DNA from: DATMER01 sp040349255
GTDB lineage: Bacteria; Acidobacteriota; Thermoanaerobaculia; Multivoradales; UBA5704
Direction: 5' to 3'
Assembly: GCA_040349255.1 (NCBI GenBank)
Contig: JBEQUE010000055.1
Coordinates: 61,971 to 125,970, forward strand
DNA: 64,000 bases
Below the pieces are notes generated by a model. The model had not been told where the DNA came from and searched no databases. It saw only the letters and a program-made list of their open reading frames with translations. Positions 32,348 through 41,013 of the stretch are shown here, piece after piece (the stretch's first letter is position 1; every line of letters begins with the position of its first letter). The position numbers and the translations under genes are program-made.

Positions 32348-34171
32348 TTGATTCGATATCGACTGGACGATCTGGGCTGGTATCACTTCGAGTGCCTCGT
32401 GCAGGCTCTCCTCAAGGCAGAGCTCGGGCTCGGCGTCGCCCGCTCTTTCCCCGAGCTGCTCAGTCTTCGGGACCTGGATGTGCTCCTCACCGAAGTCGTC
32501 CAGCGCGACATCGTCGAACGCAGCGACGCGGCCATCAAGCTGGCCAAGGATCTCGCACCGGTCTTCGTGGCGACGGCGGCGTATCAGCGCGCGCTGGAGA
32601 TCCTGGAGCACCACTCTCTCCTCGTCCTGGACGGGCCTCCGGAGATGGGCAAGTCCGCCATCGCCTATATGATCGCGTTGACTCAGCTCCTGCGCGGCTG
32701 GCAGGCGGTCGACGCCCGGTACCCCGACGATGTCCTCGCCAACCTAAGCCGCGGCCGGCCCCAGGTCTTCATCGTCGACGACGCGTTCGGGCGCACGGAG
32801 TACGACGTGACCCTCGGCCGCCGGTGGGAGCGCGACCTCGCCAAGGTCCTCGTTCACCTGAACGAGAATCACTGGTTGATCCTGACCACTCGCAAGCACA
32901 TCCTTGCGCGAGCCCTGCGCGAGCTCGACCTGACAGGGAGAGCGCGGACCTTTCCACAGCCGGGCGAGCTGATCGTCAGCGCCGACGACCTTTCCCAGGA
33001 AGAGAAAGCCCGAATTCTCTATCGACACGCCCGCTCGGCGCCGCTGTCGGAACGACTCCGCGGGGTTATCCGCGAGAGAGCGCGCTCGATTGTCGAGGAT
33101 CGCCATTTCACGCCGGAGCGCATCCGGCGCCTTGTGGAAGAGCGGCTACCCGAGGCCGAGAATCTCGGAAGAGGACGCTGGTCCGTGGACCTCGCCGAGA
33201 TCGTCAGGGAGGCCATCCGCAATCCGACACGACGCATGCGGACCGCCTTCCGCGGCCTGCCGGAGCTGCACAAGCGGGTCCTCATCTCTCTCCTCGATTG
33301 CGAGAGAGCTACAATCATGCAGACCCTCCACACCGCCGTAGCACGGTTATACCAGCCCGTCGGCAAGGCCGAGTTGGTCGAAACGATCGAAGACCTGTCC
33401 AGCGCTTTCCTGCGCATCCTCCAGCATGGTTCCAGCCAGGATCTCAGCTCGTTGTCGCGGATCGATTGGATCGATCCTGCGCGAGCAGGCGGCCGGACTG
33501 GTCCGGTCTCCCCGCAATACCCAGGATTTCCTCACCGCTCTCTTGAGCGCCCGCAAGCACCCGGGATTGGGAAGCTCTCCTGCAAGGCGCCTTGAAGAGA
33601 TTCTGGCGATCGTGTGCGAGGAGGCGGAGCAAGCCTGGCCCGATCTGGGAGAGAGCAGACGGCCATCGGCGTTCTGGAGGCCTACAAGGAGGCGTGCGAG
33701 GTCCTTCGCCGTCCGCCGAAATTCCCGACGATCGCGGAAACCTGGGAGATGTATTCTCATGACCTCCGACTCGACCTCGGCAGAGCGTTGGATTGGGACA
33801 TCGGCGAGAGCTGGTACCGGACGGTGAAGCTCATCGAGACCAAGGCTCCGGAGTTGTTCGAAAGCTCGAACTGGCATTGGGAGTACTCCGAAGACCTCGA
33901 GGCCCTAGTGGAGTTCGTCCGCTCAAGCCTGGATAAACCCGAGCACTCCGGGGGGCTCCCCCGCCATGCCATCGCCGAGGTGGCACGGTGGCTCAGCGAG
34001 CTTCCCGAGGCCGGAGGGATCTCCCGCGCTGACCTCACCGAGCTTGCGGATGAATGTCACGACAGAATCTCCGGCACGACCGCAAGGACGGCGATTTCAC
34101 AGATTCCGGCTGCCTCACCTCCAAAGACCCAGGATGGATTCGATGTTGAAGCCCTGTTCAAGGACCTCTGA
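32348..34171 (+). pseudogene. Broken nSTAND3-type NTPase with remnant nuclease N terminus
   Basis: The first 33-35 residues (YRLDDLGWYHFECLVQALL) match the start of the restriction-endonuclease-like domain of STAND proteins. The sequence then jumps directly to SFPELLSLRDLDVLL, the linker after that domain, so its catalytic core is missing. The NTPase is well kept: Walker A LDGPPEMGKSAIAYMIAL, Walker B QVFIVDDAFGRTEYD, sensor HWLILTTRKHIL and ILYRHARSAPL. Near 33475-33490 the coding frame shifts by one, continues as AAGLVRSPRNTQDFLTALLS, and shifts back near 33645-33655 into QTAIGVLEAYKEACEVL, ending at 34171. The family is linked to phage defence. Two shifts plus a lost nuclease core indicate a pseudogene; base-calling error could explain the shifts. 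Confidence 0.75.
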
Positions 34172-35054
34172 GACCTGTGTCCTCCTCCTGGCGCTCGTCC
34201 TGGCCTCCTGCGGCGCCGAGCCGGAGTCGCCCCCGGCCTCACCGCCCAGGCCGGCGGTCCCCCTCCATGGCGAGGCGATCGACGTGGCCGCGGCCCTGGC
34301 CCACATCCGCGACCTCGCGGTCCGGATCGGTCCGCGGCCGACCGGGACCCCGGCCGAAGCGCAGGCCGCGCTCTACCTGGAGAAGCAGCTCTCCGCCTGG
34401 GGCTACGAGGTCCGGCTTCAGCCCGTCCCGCTGCCGGACGGCGGCGCCTCGGCCAACGTGGTGGCGCTGCCGCCGGGCCTCGACCCGGCCGCGGACCGGC
34501 ATCTCCTGGTCGGCGCGCACTACGACACCGTGCCCACCAGCCCCGGCGCGAACGACAACGCCTCGGGCGTGGCGGTCCTCCTGGAGGTGGCCCGGATCCT
34601 GGCCGCGAAGCCCGCGAAGCTGCCGGTCGTCTTCGTGGTGTTCGGCGGCGAGGAGGGCCGGCCGGGTCCGAAACACCTGTCGCTCGCCGGCTCGCTCCAC
34701 TACACCGAGGGGATGCCGGAGGCGGAGCGGCGCAATCTGGTCGCCATGCTGAACCTCGACATGATCGGGCACGGCGACGCGGTGCTCTCGACGATGCGGA
34801 TCAACATGAAGAAGGGGATGCACCAGCGCCTGCTGAGGCTGGCGAAGGAGCTCGGAGTGCCGGCGCGGGAGTATTTCACGCCCCAGATGTCGGACTCTGT
34901 GCCGTTCGCCAGCCAGGGGATTGAGACCGGCTGGCTTTGGACTGGCGTCGAATCAGCTTATCATTCGCCCAAGGACACGGTGGAGAAAATTACACCGCCG
35001 TCCCTCGACTGGTCCGGGCGTCTCGCCCTTGCCGTACTCCGATCCTATGATTGA
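34143..35054 (+). CDS. M28 family peptidase, lipoprotein
   Basis: A protein of 303 residues with a lipoprotein signal: TCVLLLALVLASC, lipobox LASC, modified Cys at about residue 23. The M28 core has zinc ligands in VGAHYDTVPTSPGANDNASG, the catalytic Glu pair in VFGGEEGRPG, Asp in LNLDMIGHG and the late His in SAYHSPKDTVEK. It is a membrane-anchored aminopeptidase-type enzyme facing the periplasm. The ATG at 34143 gives the tightest signal peptide; ATG at 34134 is also possible. The start overlaps the last 29 bases of the broken NTPase gene. Thioredoxin follows 13 bases later. Confidence 0.9.
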   Translation: MLKPCSRTSETCVLLLALVLASCGAEPESPPASPPRPAVPLHGEAIDVAAALAHIRDLAVRIGPRPTGTPAEAQAALYLEKQLSAWGYEVRLQPVPLPDGGASANVVALPPGLDPAADRHLLVGAHYDTVPTSPGANDNASGVAVLLEVARILAAKPAKLPVVFVVFGGEEGRPGPKHLSLAGSLHYTEGMPEAERRNLVAMLNLDMIGHGDAVLSTMRINMKKGMHQRLLRLAKELGVPAREYFTPQMSDSVPFASQGIETGWLWTGVESAYHSPKDTVEKITPPSLDWSGRLALAVLRSYD

Positions 35055-35067
35055 GGGAGGAAGTAGA

Positions 35068-35490
35068 ATGGACAGCAGCAACGCCTACGTATCCGATCCC
35101 CACGCCGCCATCCAGGCGGCTCGCCGGCAGGCCGCCCGGGAAGGCAAGCGGGTGGCGGTCGTCTTCGGCGCCGACTGGTGCCCCGACTGTTACGCCCTGA
35201 ACAAGGCGCTCACCCACCGGCTCGTGACCCCCGTCCTGGAGCCGAGCTACGTGGTGGTGAAGGTCTCGGTCGGCAACCGCAACCAGAACCTCGACATCAT
35301 GTCCGACTTCGGCATGGACGTGGTGCGGGGCATCCCGGCCATCGCCATCCTGGAGCCGGACGGCACGCTCGTGAAGGCCCAGACCGACGGCGAATTCCGC
35401 AACGCCAACGCGCTCCTCTCCGTGGCCGAGATTGTGAGCTTCTTCCACGCCTGGGCGCCGAAGCGGCCCGAGGTGGAGGCGGTGGGCTAG
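35068..35490 (+). CDS. Thioredoxin-family protein with CPDC active site
   Basis: A protein of 140 residues. VAVVFGADWCPDCYALNKAL carries the redox CxxC (CPDC), and RGIPAIAILEPDG carries the cis-Pro of the thioredoxin fold. No signal peptide is visible, so it acts in the cytoplasm unless exported otherwise. CPDC and the N-terminal SDPHAAIQAARRQAAREGK resemble thiol reductases of the DUF255/thioredoxin_7 group rather than canonical TrxA (CGPC). The start was chosen at the ATG behind GGGAGGAAGTAGA. It may be co-transcribed with the M28 lipoprotein; downstream lies a long non-coding repeat region. Confidence 0.88.
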   Translation: MDSSNAYVSDPHAAIQAARRQAAREGKRVAVVFGADWCPDCYALNKALTHRLVTPVLEPSYVVVKVSVGNRNQNLDIMSDFGMDVVRGIPAIAILEPDGTLVKAQTDGEFRNANALLSVAEIVSFFHAWAPKRPEVEAVG

Positions 35491-35550
35491 TGTAGTGGGT
35501 CCGATATAGATGCTCCTGACCGAAGAGCGCTCAGCCCCCAACGGGGGCGT

Positions 35551-35738
35551 AGGCATAAAGCCTGGGGTTTCAACCCCAGGTGGTCAGGCCACAAACAACC
35601 CCAAGCCCTGAAAGGGCGCAGGAATGGCCGCGGGGTGGCAACCCCGCGAGGGTGGGCGGCGGTATGCCTGCGTCCCTCCGGGACTTGGGGGTGGGCGCTG
35701 CCTTATCTCCTGGGGTTGAAACCCCAGGCTTTATGCCC
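35551..35738. repeat. Element with 30-bp inverted repeats
   Basis: The left arm (35551-35580, starting AGGCATAAAGCCTGGGG) is matched on the opposite strand by the right arm (35709-35738) at 29 of 30 positions. Each arm contains its own hairpin CCTGGGGTT-GAAACCCCAGG. Between them are CCCTGAAAGGG and GCGGGGTGGCAACCCCGC hairpins and a CCCTCCGGGA box. There is no open reading frame. The make-up (small GC hairpins around AAGCCTGGGG/CCCCAGGCTT) resembles dispersed structured intergenic repeats known from Planctomycetes and Acidobacteria; whether it is mobile is unknown. Confidence 0.7.
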
Positions 35739-35839
35739 TCGTCCCTTCGGGACTCTCTCTTCGGCTCTGGCCGTCGGGCGAGATCAAGGACACCGAACTT
35801 CAGGCGCACCACACTAGTAGGGCGCCAACCTTGAAGGGA

Positions 35840-36297
35840 GGCGGCGTCGGCTTATCCACGGCTCGGTAACGTTACCGCGGGACGGCGTCGGCTTATCCGC
35901 GGCTCGGTAACGTTACTGCGGGACGGCGTCGACTTATCTGCGGCTCGGTAACGTTACCGTGGGACGAAGTCGACTTCTCCGCAGTCCGGTAACGTTACCG
36001 CGGGACGATGTCGGCTTATCTGCAGCCCGGTAACGTTACCGCGGGACGAAGTCGACTTATCTGCGGCTCGGTAACGTTACTGCGGGACGGCGTCGACTTA
36101 TCTGCGGCCCGGTAACGTTACCGCGGGGCGATGTCGGCTTATCTGCGGCCCGGTAACGTTACCGCGGGACGATGTCGGCTTATCTGCGGCTCGGTAACGT
36201 CACTGCGGGACGATGTCGGCTTATGTGCGGCCCGGTAACGTTACTGCGGGACGATGTCGGCTTATCTGCGGCTCGGTAACGTTACCGCAGGACGAAG
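35840..36297. repeat. Array of eleven 41-bp tandem repeats with a 12-bp dyad
   Basis: Eleven full units start at 35840, 35881, 35922, 35963, 36004, 36045, 36086, 36127, 36168, 36209 and 36250, each exactly 41 bases, followed by a 7-base partial unit. Each unit has a less conserved half (GACGatGTCGgCTTATCTGC) and a nearly invariant half containing GGTAACGTTACC, a perfect palindrome in seven units; three units end in ACT and one has two changes. The period is not a multiple of three and the units contain TAA, so no frame stays open. There are no unique spacers, so this is not CRISPR. The array ends 36 bases before the S41 protease start. Confidence 0.95.
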
Positions 36298-36333
36298 GAG
36301 TCGAGCATGATCGTCACCTGCTAGCCTTCCGGC

Positions 36334-37566
36334 ATGAAAACTACCCTTTGGGTCGTCGCCCTGCTGGCCGGCATCTTCCTTGTTGCGGCAGGGCCGGATC
36401 AAGCGCCCGGCTTCCCCGCTCTCGGCCGGGAGCTTCTCACCGAAGTCCGCGAGCACTTCCTGGACGCCCGGCGTGGCGCCGAGTGGGCCAAAGAGCACGC
36501 CGGCTATGCCGATGGAATCCGGGACCGGGCCGCCTTCCGAGATGCCACCCGAAGTCTTCTGACCGAGTTGAGGACGTCCCACACCCAGTACTACACGCCT
36601 GACGACCCGGGCTACTTCGACCTGCTGGCGATCTTCGAGTCGTTCCTCAAGCGCGATCCCCGCACCGAGAGCGCCGGGCTGGCCGCCACGCAGCAGGACG
36701 GCTCGTGGTTCGTGGTCAAGGTCTTCGGAGGCGGGCCGGCCGAGGCCGCGGGGCTGAAACGCGGCGACCGGCTGGTGTCGGCCGACGGCGAGACCTTCCA
36801 CCCGGTCCTCTCCTGGCGCGGCAAGGCGGGCAAGGCCGTGGAGGTCCACGTCCAGAGCCGGGCCGGAGAGGCTCCTCATGCCATCCGCGTCACGCCGCGG
36901 CTCGTCAGTCCCAAGGAGGAGTGGCTGGAGGACCAGCGCCGCTCCTCGAAAATCTTCGAGCGCGGCGGCCGGCGCATCGCCTATTCCCCGCTCTGGTCGT
37001 GCGCCGGCGCCGAGCACCAGGAGGCTCTCGAGGAGGCGCTCCAGGGCGACCTCGCGGGCGCGGACGCCCTGGTGATCGACTTCCGGGGCGGATGGGGCGG
37101 CTGCAATCCGGCGTTCGTCCATCTCTTCGACCCGGCGGCCCCGGACCTGACGAGCGTCGACCGCGACGGCGCGCGCGCCACCTTCGCTTCGAGCTGGCGC
37201 AAGCCGCTGGCCGTGCTCGTGGACGGCGGCACCCGGAGCGGCAAGGAGGTGGTCTCGCGCGCGCTCCAGAAAAGCCGCCGGGCGGTCGTGGTCGGCGAGC
37301 GCACGGCCGGCGCCGTGGTGGCGGGCCGGATCATCCCGCTCTCCGACGGCTCGCTGCTCTTCCTCGCCGTCCAGGACATCCTGGTGGACGGCGAGCACCT
37401 CGAGGGCGTCGGCGTCAAACCCGACGTCGAGGTCCCGGCCGCGCTGCCCTTCGCCGAGGGCAGGGACCCCCAGCTCGAAGCCGCGTTGGGTTTGATCCCG
37501 TCCCCCCTCTCCCCGGCCCTCTCCCCCGTACCGGGGGAGAGGGAGAAAACCACCCCTCACTCGTAG
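36334..37566 (+). CDS. S41 family (tricorn/CtpA-like) serine protease, secreted
   Basis: A protein of 410 residues with a signal peptide (KTTLWVVALLAGIFLVAAG). A PDZ-like region (about 110-185: VKVFGGGPAEAAGLKRGDRLVS) is followed by the S41 core: IDFRGGWGGCNP, LVDGGTRSGKEVVSRAL with the likely nucleophile Ser, and VVGERTAGAVV. The GERTAG form resembles the tricorn/IRBP branch rather than CtpA, where a Lys would follow. The last 20 residues (SPLSPALSPVPGERE) are encoded by a dispersed hairpin repeat, so the natural C terminus was probably shorter. It converges on the permease gene with a 10-base overlap. Confidence 0.85.
   Translation: MKTTLWVVALLAGIFLVAAGPDQAPGFPALGRELLTEVREHFLDARRGAEWAKEHAGYADGIRDRAAFRDATRSLLTELRTSHTQYYTPDDPGYFDLLAIFESFLKRDPRTESAGLAATQQDGSWFVVKVFGGGPAEAAGLKRGDRLVSADGETFHPVLSWRGKAGKAVEVHVQSRAGEAPHAIRVTPRLVSPKEEWLEDQRRSSKIFERGGRRIAYSPLWSCAGAEHQEALEEALQGDLAGADALVIDFRGGWGGCNPAFVHLFDPAAPDLTSVDRDGARATFASSWRKPLAVLVDGGTRSGKEVVSRALQKSRRAVVVGERTAGAVVAGRIIPLSDGSLLFLAVQDILVDGEHLEGVGVKPDVEVPAALPFAEGRDPQLEAALGLIPSPLSPALSPVPGEREKTTPHS
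37491..37546. repeat. Dispersed hairpin repeat, copy 1
   Basis: TTTGATCCCGTCCCCCCTCT is followed by a perfect stem CCCTCTCCCCCG-TAC-CGGGGGAGAGGG. The same unit recurs at 63060-63114. Here it lies at the junction of two convergent genes and forms the last codons of the S41 protease. A transcription-stop or mRNA-end role is plausible. Confidence 0.8.
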
Positions 37567-38762
37567 CGCAGCGACTCGATGGGGTCGAGCCGGGCCGCCC
37601 GGCGGGCGGGCCAGAGGCCGAAGAAGATCCCGACCGCGGCCGAGAAGGCGAAGGCGATCACGATCGATTCGGGCGAGACCGCCGTGTTCCAGCCGGCCAT
37701 CCTCTGGAGCGCCAAGGCTCCCACCACCCCCATCACCACCCCCAGGAAGCCGCCCACGAGACAGAGGGCCAGAGCCTCGATCAGGAACTGGAGGAGGATG
37801 TCCCGCTTGCGCGCGCCCAGCGCCTTGCGCACGCCGATCTCCCGGGTGCGCTCCGTCACCGAGACCAGCATGATGTTCATGATGCCGATGCCTCCCACCA
37901 GGAGCGACACCAGCGCGATGCCGGCGAGCAGGAAGGAGAACGTCCGCGTGGTCGCCCGGAAGGTCTCCAGGAGCGTGGTCTGGTTGCGGATCGTGAAGTC
38001 GCTGCGCTGCGACGGCCGCAGCCGGTGCGCGCGGCGCAGGCGGGTGTCGATCTCGTTGATCGCCGCGTCGAGGTGCCTGTCGCTCACCGCCTGCACGTCG
38101 ATCGACTGGATGCGATCCTCGCCGAAGAGCCGGATCTGCGCCGTGGCGAGCGGCACGTAGATCTCCTGGTCCGGGTTGCCGAAGCCCGAGGCGCCCTTCG
38201 ATTCCAGGACGCCGATCACCTCGAACGGCACGCCGCGGATGCTGATCTTCTGCCCCAGCAGCTCCAGGGTCGGCACGCGGAGCGTGTTGCCCACGTCCGA
38301 GCCCAGGACCGCCACCCGCCGCCGCCCGCGCTCCTCGGCCTCCGTGAACAGCCGGCCGAGCACGATGTGGCTGTTCTGGATCTCGAAGTAGTCCGGCCAC
38401 ACGCCCGAGACCGACAGGTTCGCGTTGGCCTCGCGGTGCTCGATCTGCAGCCGGTGATCCACCTCGGGGCTCACCGCCTGGATCGTCTGCAGCCCGGCGA
38501 GGGTGTGCGCGTCCTTGGCCGTGAGCCGGTTCTCGCCGCGGTCCACGCCGCCGAAGAACTCCTGCCCGGGGCGGACCGTGAGCACGTTCACCCCGAGACC
38601 CTGGAGCCGCTCCTGGACCATGCGCTGCGCTCCCTCGCCCAGCGCCACCATCGTGATCACCGCCGCGATGCCGATGATGATGCCCAGCGCGGTCAGGAAC
38701 GACCGCAGCTTGTTGGCGCGGATCGCCTCCAGCGCGACCCGGAAGACCTCGCTGAGGATCAT
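37557..38762 (-). CDS. MacB/FtsX-type ABC transporter permease
   Basis: A protein of 401 residues: first helix in KLRSFLTALGIIIGIAAVITMVALGEGA, a large MacB-type periplasmic domain (about 45-275), then three C-terminal helices of the FtsX fold with GIGIMNIMLVSVTERTREIG. It belongs to mechanotransmission-type transporters that work with a periplasmic adaptor and a cytoplasmic ATPase. The adaptor gene is directly upstream with an ATGA overlap. The usual ATPase gene is absent from the pair and from the window, so the ATPase must be encoded elsewhere. The gene converges on the S41 protease. Confidence 0.9.
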   Translation of the reverse strand: MILSEVFRVALEAIRANKLRSFLTALGIIIGIAAVITMVALGEGAQRMVQERLQGLGVNVLTVRPGQEFFGGVDRGENRLTAKDAHTLAGLQTIQAVSPEVDHRLQIEHREANANLSVSGVWPDYFEIQNSHIVLGRLFTEAEERGRRRVAVLGSDVGNTLRVPTLELLGQKISIRGVPFEVIGVLESKGASGFGNPDQEIYVPLATAQIRLFGEDRIQSIDVQAVSDRHLDAAINEIDTRLRRAHRLRPSQRSDFTIRNQTTLLETFRATTRTFSFLLAGIALVSLLVGGIGIMNIMLVSVTERTREIGVRKALGARKRDILLQFLIEALALCLVGGFLGVVMGVVGALALQRMAGWNTAVSPESIVIAFAFSAAVGIFFGLWPARRAARLDPIESLRYE

Positions 38763-40090
38763 CCCTGGTTCCGCCCGCCGCGCTGGCCGCCCGGTTGACC
38801 CCCTTGGCCACCCTGGCCGCCCTGGCCAGACTGGCCTCCCGACCCGCTGCGCTGGCCGCCGCCGAACATGCCGCCTCCGGCCCGCTCGCGCATGCGGTTC
38901 GAGTACTGCTCCTGCTGCTGCTGGAGCCGCGCCACCGAGATCAGGTAGACCTCGGCCCCCGGCTCGAGGCCGCGCACCACCTCGGTGTTGTCCCAGTCGG
39001 AGAGGCCGAAGAGCACAGACTTCGGCTCCGGACCCTTGGCGCCCTTCACGAAGACGATGCCCGGCCGGGCGTCGCCGCCCATGGCTTCGCCGCGCTTCTG
39101 GCGGAGCCCGTCGAGGCTCGCCCGGACCTCCTTGTCGTCGAGGCCGAGCACCACGCCGGCCGAGGGGGCGTCGCGCATCGCGACCACGGCGCCGTTCGGC
39201 ACCGCGACCACGCTCTGGCGGTCGGCCACCCGGACGCTCACCTCCGCGTTCATGCCGGGCTTGAGCAGCCGGTCCGGGTTCGGCAGATTGATGAGCACCG
39301 GGAACATGGTGACGTTCTGCTCCACCACGGCCTGAGGCTCGATCTTGGTCACCGAGCCGCGGAAGGTGCGGCCCGGATAAGCCTCGACTTCCACCGTGGC
39401 CGCCTGGCCGGCCTGGATGCGGCCGATGTCCACCTCGTCCACCAGGGCGCGAGCCTGGACGGTCGCCAGGTCGGCCATCTTCACCAGCGTCGTGCCGCCC
39501 GAGACGTTGGCGCTCGCCGAGGCGATGATCTGCCCCTGCTCCACGTCCTTCTCGATGACCGTGCCGGCGATGGGCGCCCGGATCGTCACGTCGCCCATCT
39601 TCTCCTGGGCGAGCTGGAGGTTGGTGCGGGCCTTGACGAGCTGCGCCCTGGCGTTGGTCTCCTCCAGGCTGGCGTTCTCGAAGTCCTGGGTGCTCAGCAG
39701 GCCGTCCTTGGCGAGCTGCTCGGCGCGGCGGCGCTGGACCGAGGTCGTCTCCACCCGGGCGCGGGCCAGCTCCAGGTCGGCCTCCATCTGGGCCAGGGTG
39801 TTGCGGACGTCGCGCGGATCGACGGTCGCGATCAGCTCGCCCTGCCGGACCTCGTCGCCGGTCTCGAAGTTGATCCGGATGAGCTCGCCGGACACCTTGG
39901 ACTTCACCTCCACCGTGCGGATGGGCTCGATCTGGCCCGACGCCTCGGCGCGGATCTCCAGGTCCAGGCGCACCGCCTTCGCCGTGTTCGGAGGCCCGCC
40001 CATCGCCTCCCGGCTCTCTCCGCGCTCGCTGCACCCCGCCAGAACCAGACCGGCGGCGAGCAGCACGGCGCGCATCACATCGATCTTCAA
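38759..40090 (-). CDS. Periplasmic adaptor (HlyD/MacA-like) lipoprotein
   Basis: A protein of 443 residues starting at TTG behind GGAGGAGG. The signal MRAVLLAAGLVLAGC ends in lipobox LAGC. Adaptor domains: biotinyl-lipoyl-like halves (VEVKSKVSGELIRINFETGD and GDVTIRAPIAGTVIEKDVEQG) around an alpha-hairpin coiled coil (about 95-165), then a beta-barrel (LVDEVDIGRIQAGQAATVEV) and membrane-proximal domain. The C terminus is a Gly/Gln/Arg-rich low-complexity tail from about residue 405 (GGGQRSGSGGQSGQ). It overlaps the permease gene by four bases, giving a tripartite efflux or export unit. An ATG frame extends 16 codons further upstream, but the TTG fits the signal peptide and ribosome site. Confidence 0.87.
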   Translation of the reverse strand: MKIDVMRAVLLAAGLVLAGCSERGESREAMGGPPNTAKAVRLDLEIRAEASGQIEPIRTVEVKSKVSGELIRINFETGDEVRQGELIATVDPRDVRNTLAQMEADLELARARVETTSVQRRRAEQLAKDGLLSTQDFENASLEETNARAQLVKARTNLQLAQEKMGDVTIRAPIAGTVIEKDVEQGQIIASASANVSGGTTLVKMADLATVQARALVDEVDIGRIQAGQAATVEVEAYPGRTFRGSVTKIEPQAVVEQNVTMFPVLINLPNPDRLLKPGMNAEVSVRVADRQSVVAVPNGAVVAMRDAPSAGVVLGLDDKEVRASLDGLRQKRGEAMGGDARPGIVFVKGAKGPEPKSVLFGLSDWDNTEVVRGLEPGAEVYLISVARLQQQQEQYSNRMRERAGGGMFGGGQRSGSGGQSGQGGQGGQGGQPGGQRGGRNQG

Positions 40091-40195
40091 GTGAACCTCC
40101 TCCCGGCTCTCAACCGTATCCTCTGATACCTTGAACAAGACTCAAACAAGATCCAATCCCAGCGACCGATACGCATCAGCGAATGGGAGGTTGCG

Positions 40196-41005
40196 ATGAC
40201 TTCGTGGGACACCCTCGGCCGCGTCGGCGCCGAACGCCTGGCGGACGCCCGCCTTCAGCTCCACTGGGCGGCCCAGGCCGCCTCCGCCGTCGGCAAACAG
40301 CTCCTCGACCACCGGCCCGACTTCGGCGAGCAGAGCTTCCAGTGGGACCCGGAGCACCGCCTCCTCGCCCAGGGCCAGGTCGCCTCCGGCTTCCGCTCCG
40401 CCCTCCGGCCCTCCCCGCCCACCCTCGTCCTCCTTGGCTCCTCCAGAGAGCTGCCTCTGGACGGCCGCACCGTGGAGGAGGCCTACGCCTGGCTGGAGTC
40501 GGAGGTCGGCCGGACGCTCGAACGGCCCGGCGAGATGCCGGCCCACGCTGTGGGATCCGGCTCCCCGATCTCCGGCCGGGACCATGAGGCGTTCGAGGAG
40601 CTGGCCGCCTGGCTCGACGCCGCCCACCAGCTTCTCTCCGGCGTGGCCCGGCGCAACCCCGGCGCCTCGGCCGTCCGCCTCTGGCCCCACCACTTCGACA
40701 TCGCAACGCTCATCGCGCTCGACCCGGAAGGCGATCCGGAAGCGGCCCGCTCCATCGGAACGGGTCTCGCCCTCGGAGACACCTTCAGGCCGGAGCCCTA
40801 CCTCTATATTACTCCCTGGCCCTACCCCTCCGGCGACCGCGAGCTGCCGCCGCTCGACGGGGGGAGCTGGAACACGGAAGGCTGGACCGGCGCATACCTG
40901 GAGGCCTCGCGCCTCCTCGACGGCCCGATCGATCAGCGGGCGGAACGGGCGGAACGGTTCGTGGACTCGGCGGTGGCGGCCTGCCGCCGCCTTCTCGAAA
41001 GGTAG
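40196..41005 (+). CDS. Conserved hypothetical protein, DUF5996-like
   Basis: A protein of 269 residues with no signal peptide or membrane segment. I do not know its function. The C-terminal half carries a conserved-looking block: AVRLWPHHFDIATLIAL, EPYLYITPWPYP and GSWNTEGWTGAYLEAS. The WPHHFD block with late PWPYP/W residues resembles DUF5996-type proteins, but the match is from memory. The start ATG follows GGGAGGTTGCG. It is divergent from the adaptor gene, and ends eight bases before the Rieske-flavodoxin fusion, so the two are probably co-transcribed. Confidence 0.7.
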   Translation: MTSWDTLGRVGAERLADARLQLHWAAQAASAVGKQLLDHRPDFGEQSFQWDPEHRLLAQGQVASGFRSALRPSPPTLVLLGSSRELPLDGRTVEEAYAWLESEVGRTLERPGEMPAHAVGSGSPISGRDHEAFEELAAWLDAAHQLLSGVARRNPGASAVRLWPHHFDIATLIALDPEGDPEAARSIGTGLALGDTFRPEPYLYITPWPYPSGDRELPPLDGGSWNTEGWTGAYLEASRLLDGPIDQRAERAERFVDSAVAACRRLLER

Positions 41006-41013
41006 AGAGAACG

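Noticed and set aside
35840..36297. CRISPR array
   Set aside because: Repeats are tandem with no unique spacers; every 41-base unit is similar throughout, and no cas genes are nearby.
36213..36602. Plus-strand small protein starting inside the 41-bp array
   Set aside because: It begins in the repeats and runs over the S41 gene in a different frame; the S41 signal peptide and domains are convincing.
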